From: Dichotomicrobium sp046543175
GTDB taxonomy: Bacteria; Pseudomonadota; Alphaproteobacteria; Rhizobiales; Rhodomicrobiaceae
NCBI GenBank assembly: GCA_046543175.1
Contig: JBKGZY010000095.1
Location: 1 to 10,042, forward strand
Length of the DNA: 10,042 nt
Direction of reading: 5' to 3'
Below the pieces are notes generated by a model. It saw only the letters and a program-made list of their open reading frames with translations. It ran no database searches and was not told the origin of the DNA. The position numbers and the translations under genes are program-made. Of this stretch, positions 6,482 to 10,042 are shown one piece after another; position 1 is the stretch's first letter, and every line of letters begins with the position of its first letter.

Positions 6482-7207
6482 TCAGCCTTGCGGCGCGGCG
6501 GCACTGTTCAGGGCCGCATCGACGAGTTCGGCGAGAACCTCGTAGCTGATCCCGCCGCGGCGTTGCTCCGTGTCCACGAACACGGTCGGCGTGCCGATCA
6601 CCCCAAGCTTGCGCCCGCGCTCTTTCACCCACTTCAGGCCGTCGATTATCGTTTGATTCTCCAGACACCTGTCAAACGAGGCGCGGTCGAGTCCGAACTC
6701 CTGCACAATTTTATGGATGGCGCCGGGCCGGACGTCTTCGGAAACCCATTGGCGCTGGTTGGCGAGAAACTTCCAGTTGGCCTCGAAGTAGTGCTCGTCC
6801 GGGACGCAGCGCGCCGCGACGGCCGCCGTTCCCGCCGTGCGGCCGATGGGGAATTCGCGGTAGATGAAATGCACCTTGCCGGTATCGATGTATTCGCGCT
6901 TGAAGCGGGGAAACACCTCGGCGTGGAAGGCCCGGCAATAGGGGCAGGTGAGCGAAGCGTATTCGATCACCGTCACCGGCGCGTCGGGATCGCCAAGGGT
7001 CTTTTCCTCCAGCGGCCCGGCCTTCTCGAGCATCGCCTGAGTCGGCCCCTGGCCGGCCGCCATCATGGCTTCGAGCGTTTGCGGCTGGGTCGCCTCACCT
7101 CCGGCGCAACCGGCGAGGAGCACCGCCACCGCGAGCCCCGCGGCGAACCGGGCGAACCACGACTCCGCGGGGCTGTGACGCCGAATACCCGCAAACCGGT
7201 GAAGCAT
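6482..7207 (-). CDS. DsbA-like thiol oxidoreductase, predicted lipoprotein
   Basis: This is a thioredoxin-fold protein of the DsbA/BdbD/Com1 type, expected to oxidise or rearrange disulfides in envelope proteins. The 241-residue precursor has an Arg-containing n-region, a hydrophobic stretch (about 21-33) and a lipobox ending LLAGC with lipidation cysteine C34, so it should be membrane-tethered on the periplasmic side. After a short linker come GDPDAPVTVIEYAS (72-85), the active site C88-P-Y-C91 and the cis-proline loop T206-P207. C134 and C181 probably form a second structural disulfide, as the paralogue has the same pair. The ATG at 7207 has GGAG 5 nt upstream. It sits 29 bp after the paralogous gene and 48 bp before smc. 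Its electron partner (a DsbB) is not visible, and oxidase versus isomerase cannot be decided. Confidence 0.9.
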   Translation of the reverse strand: MLHRFAGIRRHSPAESWFARFAAGLAVAVLLAGCAGGEATQPQTLEAMMAAGQGPTQAMLEKAGPLEEKTLGDPDAPVTVIEYASLTCPYCRAFHAEVFPRFKREYIDTGKVHFIYREFPIGRTAGTAAVAARCVPDEHYFEANWKFLANQRQWVSEDVRPGAIHKIVQEFGLDRASFDRCLENQTIIDGLKWVKERGRKLGVIGTPTVFVDTEQRRGGISYEVLAELVDAALNSAAAPQG

Positions 7208-7236
7208 ACCCTCTCCCAACGACGCCGAGGTTGAAA

Positions 7237-8118
7237 CTAGCTCTTTTCGGCGTCGCTCAGCAGCGGATCGATCACCGCCTTGAGCTGGCTGATCGACTGG
7301 TTGCCTTCCAGCTTCTGCCCGTTGACGATCAGTGTCGGCGTGGAGCGGATGTCGTATTGCTGGTTGCCGTTGTCGCGGACCTGCTGGATGTAGTCCAGCG
7401 TCTGCTGATCGCGGATGCAGCGGTTGAACTTGTCCTCGGTGAAGCCCGCCACCTTGGTGACCTGGCGGAGCTCGGCCAGCGGCTCGTCCGCGTCCGCCCA
7501 TTGCGACTGCTTCTCGAACAGCATGTCGATGAACGGATAATAGTTGTCCTCCTCCACGCAGCGCGCCAGCATGAAGGCGGCCGCCGCCAGGTTGTCGAGC
7601 GGGAAGGCGCGCAGAATGTATTTAACCTGTCCGGTGTCGATATACTGTTCCTTCAACTCCGGCAGCGTATCGGCGTGAAAGGCGGCGCAGTGCGGGCAGG
7701 TCATCGAGGCGTACTCGATCACGGTGACGGGCGCATCCGGATCGCCCATGACGATGTCGTCGAACGCCTGGCTCTGGTCGCCGCTTTCGGCCGCAGCGTC
7801 TTCCGTCTGGGCCTCGGCCATCTTGACCGGCGGTTCGGCAGGCTGCTCCGCGGCGCTGTTGCCGGACGCCGAATCCGTGGCGTTGTTGTCATCCGTGGCG
7901 TTGTCGTCGGACGTTGTATCGGTCTCTGCGGCGTTTCGGGACTCCGCGGGCTGGGCAGGTTGCGCCGCGGACTGCTCGTTGCCGGCCTCGCGGGCGACCA
8001 CGCCCGGCGCGGAGACTTCGTGAAGCGCGCTCAGCATGATGACACCGAGCACGGACAGGCCGGCGACCGTGACGGCGGGGCGGAACACGAACTGTGCCTT
8101 GGAACGGGACTGCTTCAT
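7237..8118 (-). CDS. DsbA-like thiol oxidoreductase with long acidic linker
   Basis: This is a second periplasmic thioredoxin-fold protein, paralogous to its downstream neighbour. The 293-residue protein starts with a basic n-region and a hydrophobic segment (about 15-32), either an uncleaved anchor or a Sec signal (possible cleavage near VSA-P at 36-38). A low-complexity Asp/Asn/Ala/Thr/Glu/Gln-rich linker follows (about 43-118), then GDPDAPVTVIEYAS (125-138), active site C141-P-H-C144, a second Cys pair C187/C234, and cis-proline loop S259-T260-P261. The CPHC motif matches E. coli DsbA and suggests a strong oxidant. The ATG at 8118 has GGAG 9 nt upstream. It probably heads the operon with the lipoprotein and smc. 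The linker is much longer than DsbA needs and contains a duplicated stretch. The family is clear; substrate and partner are unknown. Confidence 0.9.
   Translation of the reverse strand: MKQSRSKAQFVFRPAVTVAGLSVLGVIMLSALHEVSAPGVVAREAGNEQSAAQPAQPAESRNAAETDTTSDDNATDDNNATDSASGNSAAEQPAEPPVKMAEAQTEDAAAESGDQSQAFDDIVMGDPDAPVTVIEYASMTCPHCAAFHADTLPELKEQYIDTGQVKYILRAFPLDNLAAAAFMLARCVEEDNYYPFIDMLFEKQSQWADADEPLAELRQVTKVAGFTEDKFNRCIRDQQTLDYIQQVRDNGNQQYDIRSTPTLIVNGQKLEGNQSISQLKAVIDPLLSDAEKS
7873..7908. repeat. 18-bp tandem duplication in the DsbA linker
   Basis: Two adjacent 18-bp units (7873-7890 and 7891-7908) match at 17 of 18 bases, both beginning ATCCGTGGCGTTGT on the plus strand. Being a multiple of three they keep the frame and encode two successive six-residue units of the form D-[DN]-N-A-T-D in the acidic linker (about residues 71-82). 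The near identity points to a fairly recent slippage event and to a likely site of length variation between strains. Confidence 0.8.
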
Positions 8119-8172
8119 CGGATGTCGCTCCTGAAATCGGGAAACGGGCCGCGCGCGGGTGGTTCCGCGCGA

Positions 8173-8212
8173 TTTTGATCAACTCTACATTTTGTAGATC
8201 ATTATTGACAAG
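8173..8212 (-). promoter_or_regulatory. AT-rich candidate promoter/operator for the dsbA-smc cluster
   Basis: This stretch is clearly richer in A+T than the DNA around it and lies 55-95 bp before the first DsbA start. It holds a perfect 6-bp inverted repeat TCTACA/TGTAGA (8184-8189 and 8193-8198, 3-nt spacer) and an 8-bp palindrome TTGATCAA (8175-8182). On the minus strand TTGTCA (8206-8211) could serve as -35, but the matching -10 about 16-17 bp on is poor (TGTAGA or GTAGAG) and would overlap the inverted repeat. A regulator binding there would block it. Which factor binds, if any, cannot be told. The rest of the 198-bp gap (8119-8316) shows no gene, only a direct repeat TCACAA at 8272-8277 and 8288-8293. 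Confidence 0.35.
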
Positions 8213-8316
8213 TTGGGGCGAGAAAGCGGCTCGTCAGCGGCAATCCAGAGGAATCCGGGCGCGATTCGAGATCACAAATATGTGTTGTCACAAGGCAACT
8301 TAGCCGCCAACGGCCG

Positions 8317-8883
8317 TCAGGCATCGATGGCCGCGGCAATTCGTGACAAGGCGTCCCGCAGGCGCGGATTGTGAATGCCGTTGACCAACCCGTTCCGGTC
8401 GGCGCGCGGCGTGATGCGGGGGCGCGCCTGCCGGGCGTCGGCCGGGCGGTCGAGCGGCGCCTGGTAAAGCCTGATCTGCGCGACGGCGCGAAAGCCGAAA
8501 TAGCTGTTGATGCGCTCAATGAGCTGGGGGAGGCCGTGCTGAAGCTCTATGGCGCGCGGGCCTTCCACGCGCAGCACGAGCGTAGCGCCTTCATGCGTCA
8601 CGGCCTCTTCCGGTTCGCCGCGCTGGCGCGGCCATTTCAGCCGCTCCGGCGCGGTGTATCCGGCAATATCCCTGCCGGCGATCGTCGGCCAGTCGGTGAG
8701 CAGGGCCGCGGCCGGAAAGCCGTATTTCTCGAAGGCGGGTCGCGTCAGTTCGGGCGTGAACGCCGCCGCTGCCTTCGCGCCGAAATGGCGTCCGCGCCGG
8801 TCGGGTGTGAAGTTGGGGGACGCTTGTTGCGATTTCCTGCCTCTGCCGCGACGCCGCTGTGCAGCGTGTGCCGATTGCCCCAT
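8317..8883 (-). CDS. DUF721 (DciA-like) protein
   Basis: This is a 188-residue member of the DUF721 family, which includes DciA, the widespread loader or operator of the replicative helicase DnaB; that role is known for the family, not shown here. An Arg/Gln/Ser-rich basic N-terminus (about 1-30) precedes the conserved part: FTPELTRPAFEKYGFPAAAL (about 42-61), DWPTIAGRDIA (64-74) and the beta-strand region with TLVLRVEGPRAIELQHGLPQLIERINSYFG (split near 101-130). A charged tail follows. Among three in-frame candidates (GTG 8916, ATG 8895, ATG 8883) only the last has a good Shine-Dalgarno (GGAGGG, GGAG 6 nt upstream). It diverges from mutY, and its neighbours mutY and smc are also chromosome-maintenance genes. 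The N-terminal basic tail may bind DNA (inference). Family assignment is firm; the DciA function is likely. Confidence 0.85.
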   Translation of the reverse strand: MGQSAHAAQRRRGRGRKSQQASPNFTPDRRGRHFGAKAAAAFTPELTRPAFEKYGFPAAALLTDWPTIAGRDIAGYTAPERLKWPRQRGEPEEAVTHEGATLVLRVEGPRAIELQHGLPQLIERINSYFGFRAVAQIRLYQAPLDRPADARQARPRITPRADRNGLVNGIHNPRLRDALSRIAAAIDA

Positions 8884-8948
8884 TGTGCCCTCCATGCCAG
8901 AACCTGTTGGCTGCACGGGAGGATAGGTGATTCGGGCGGGAGGCAGAC
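8884..8948. promoter_or_regulatory. Divergent gap between the DUF721 gene and mutY
   Basis: These 65 bp must carry, or partly carry, the start signals of two diverging genes. The Shine-Dalgarno sites are clear: GGAGGG for the minus-strand gene (8888-8893) and GGGAGG before the mutY GTG (about 8938-8943). I could not recognise convincing -35/-10 pairs for either direction, so promoters may be weak, overlap the coding starts, or use another sigma factor. Confidence 0.4.
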
Positions 8949-10025
8949 GTGACGCGGGTCGAGGCGGTGGATATCGCGGACAACTTGCTGGCCTGGTACG
9001 ACGCGGCGCGGCGGGAATTGCCGTGGCGCGCGCCGCCGGGCCGGCGGGCCGAGCCGTATCATGTCTGGCTTTCGGAGATGATGCTCCAGCAGACGACGGT
9101 GAAGGCCGTCGCGCCGTATTTTCACGCGTTTGTGCGGCGCTGGCCGCGCGTGGAGGACATGGCCCGCGCGCCGCTGGAAGATGTTCTCGCGGCCTGGGCG
9201 GGGCTGGGCTACTACGCGCGTGCGCGCAACATGCACAAGACCGCGCGGATCATCGCGGACGAGTTCGGCGGGCGCTTTCCGCAGCAGGAAGCCGAACTCG
9301 TCAAGCTGCCGGGCATTGGCCCTTATACGGCGGCGGCGATCGCCGCGATCGCGTTCGATCGGCCGGCGACGGTCGTTGACGGCAATGTCGAGCGCGTCGT
9401 GGCACGGCTGTTCGCCGTTTCCGATCCGCTGCCCGGTGCGAAGCCGAAGCTGCGGGTGCTGGCGGAAACGCTGACGCCGGAGGAGCGCCCCGGCGACTTC
9501 GCGCAGGCAATGATGGACCTGGGCGCGACGATCTGCGCGCCGCGCGGCCCGTCCTGTTCACGATGCCCGCTGTCCTCGGACTGCCGGGCCCATGCCGCCG
9601 GGAAGGCGGCGGAGCTTCCGCTGCGCGAACCCAGGGCGGCGCGGCCGCGCCGACAGGGCGCGGCCTTCGTGGCGCTGCGCGCCGACGGGTACGTCTTGTT
9701 GCGCAGGCGGCCCGAGAAGGGCCTGCTCGGCGGGATGATGGAGCCGCCGACAACCACGTGGCGAACGGAAGCATGGTCGGAAGGTGAACTGCGCGGACAG
9801 GCCCCGCTGGCCGCGGACTGGCGGCGTGTTCTCGCGCCGGTCACGCACACCTTCACGCATTTTCATCTCACGCTGGAGGTGTTCACCGCCGACATCCCGT
9901 CCGGCACGCCGGCGCCCGCGCCGTGCTGCTGGATCGCCCGGCGCGATCTTGCCGGCGAGGCGCTGCCCAGCGTCATGCGCAAGGTGCTGGCCGCGGCGGA
10001 TGCAGGTCTCAACGCGAAGCCCTAG
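8949..10025 (+). CDS. mutY: A/G-specific adenine DNA glycosylase MutY
   Basis: MutY removes adenine mispaired with 8-oxoguanine, preventing G:C to T:A changes. The 358-residue protein is complete. It has the glycosylase core with catalytic E43 in SEMMLQQT, the helix-hairpin-helix LPGIGPYTA (120-128), and catalytic D144 in VVDGNVERV. The iron-sulfur ligands C196-x6-C203-x2-C206-x5-C212 hold a [4Fe-4S] cluster, and a C-terminal NUDIX-like 8-oxoG recognition domain covers about 235-350. In that domain the FSH loop that contacts 8-oxoG reads F302-T-H304, a Ser to Thr change. Start: GTG at 8949 with GGGAGG about 5 nt upstream; the protein then aligns with the family N-terminus. It is the only plus-strand gene here and points away from the DUF721 gene. 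Function is nearly certain. Confidence 0.97.
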   Translation: MTRVEAVDIADNLLAWYDAARRELPWRAPPGRRAEPYHVWLSEMMLQQTTVKAVAPYFHAFVRRWPRVEDMARAPLEDVLAAWAGLGYYARARNMHKTARIIADEFGGRFPQQEAELVKLPGIGPYTAAAIAAIAFDRPATVVDGNVERVVARLFAVSDPLPGAKPKLRVLAETLTPEERPGDFAQAMMDLGATICAPRGPSCSRCPLSSDCRAHAAGKAAELPLREPRAARPRRQGAAFVALRADGYVLLRRRPEKGLLGGMMEPPTTTWRTEAWSEGELRGQAPLAADWRRVLAPVTHTFTHFHLTLEVFTADIPSGTPAPAPCCWIARRDLAGEALPSVMRKVLAAADAGLNAKP

Positions 10026-10042
10026 GGTCTCGCCGCCGCGAC

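Noticed and set aside
4085..7234. A plus-strand open frame of about 1049 codons antisense to smc and the DsbA lipoprotein gene
   Set aside because: Long antisense frames arise in GC-rich genes when the sense strand avoids certain codons. This one mirrors the smc coiled coil, has no recognisable domain and runs opposite two clearly real genes.
7208..7501. Upstream extension of the DsbA lipoprotein reading frame to 7501
   Set aside because: It overlaps the conserved C-terminal coding region of the other DsbA gene; the ATG at 7207 has a good Shine-Dalgarno and gives a clean lipoprotein signal.
8175..8182. TTGATCAA as an FNR/anaerobox half-site pair
   Set aside because: The FNR consensus needs TTGAT and ATCAA separated by 4 bp; here the halves overlap with no spacer.
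8205..8210. TTGACA on the plus strand as a -35 element
   Set aside because: No -10 hexamer about 17 bp further on and no plus-strand gene follows before mutY, over 700 bp away.
8371..8952. Plus-strand frame opposite the DUF721 gene, ending at the mutY start
   Set aside because: Fully antisense to a recognised family; no Shine-Dalgarno or known domain.
1..10042. CRISPR arrays, tRNA or rRNA genes, insertion sequences, toxin-antitoxin or defence genes
   Set aside because: I looked for regularly spaced repeats, tRNA-like cloverleaf sequence, transposase motifs and small accessory genes on both strands and saw none; nearly all of the window is accounted for by housekeeping genes.

Overview
The window is G+C-rich chromosomal DNA from an alphaproteobacterium, most likely of the Rhizobiales/Hyphomicrobiales type. 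Two things point there. The Fo genes of the ATP synthase form their own operon, separate from the F1 genes, and carry two diverged b subunits (b' and b). They sit beside the block mutY / DUF721 / DsbA-like / smc, a gene order familiar in that group. Nothing looks phage-borne, plasmid-borne or newly acquired. This is a housekeeping region with some lineage-specific oddities.

Layout, left to right. Positions 1-143 lie downstream of atpF and hold two palindromic elements in opposite orientation, but no gene. Positions 144-2808 are the Fo operon on the minus strand, transcribed atpI-atpB-atpE-atpF'-atpF. A good sigma70-type promoter (perfect TTGACA, 17-bp spacer) lies at 2871-2899. Positions 2978-8118 hold a minus-strand cluster transcribed as DsbA-like protein with a long acidic linker, then DsbA-like lipoprotein, then smc. 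An AT-rich stretch with a small palindrome lies upstream and may contain its promoter. At the right end a DUF721 (DciA-like) gene (8317-8883, minus) and mutY (8949-10025, plus) diverge from a 65-bp gap.

How the genes work together. AtpI, a, c, b' and b build the membrane proton channel, c-ring and peripheral stalk of the F-type ATP synthase; the F1 genes must lie elsewhere. MutY (repair of 8-oxoG:A mispairs), DUF721/DciA (probably replicative-helicase loading) and SMC (chromosome organisation and segregation) all serve the chromosome. The two periplasmic thiol oxidoreductases between them act in envelope protein disulfide chemistry, and their link to smc seems to be genomic order rather than a shared pathway.

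The main oddities are an acidic Ala/Glu/Gly-rich N-terminal extension on ATP synthase subunit a, a tandem pair of unlike DsbA proteins, an acidic linker in one of them that contains a near-perfect 18-bp tandem duplication, an SMC hinge without the usual glycine motif, and the inverted palindrome pair at the left edge. I see no convincing undescribed multi-gene system. All start sites were chosen from Shine-Dalgarno positions and family N-termini; four CDS (atpB, smc, mutY, and the rejected long form of DUF721) involve GTG or TTG choices.
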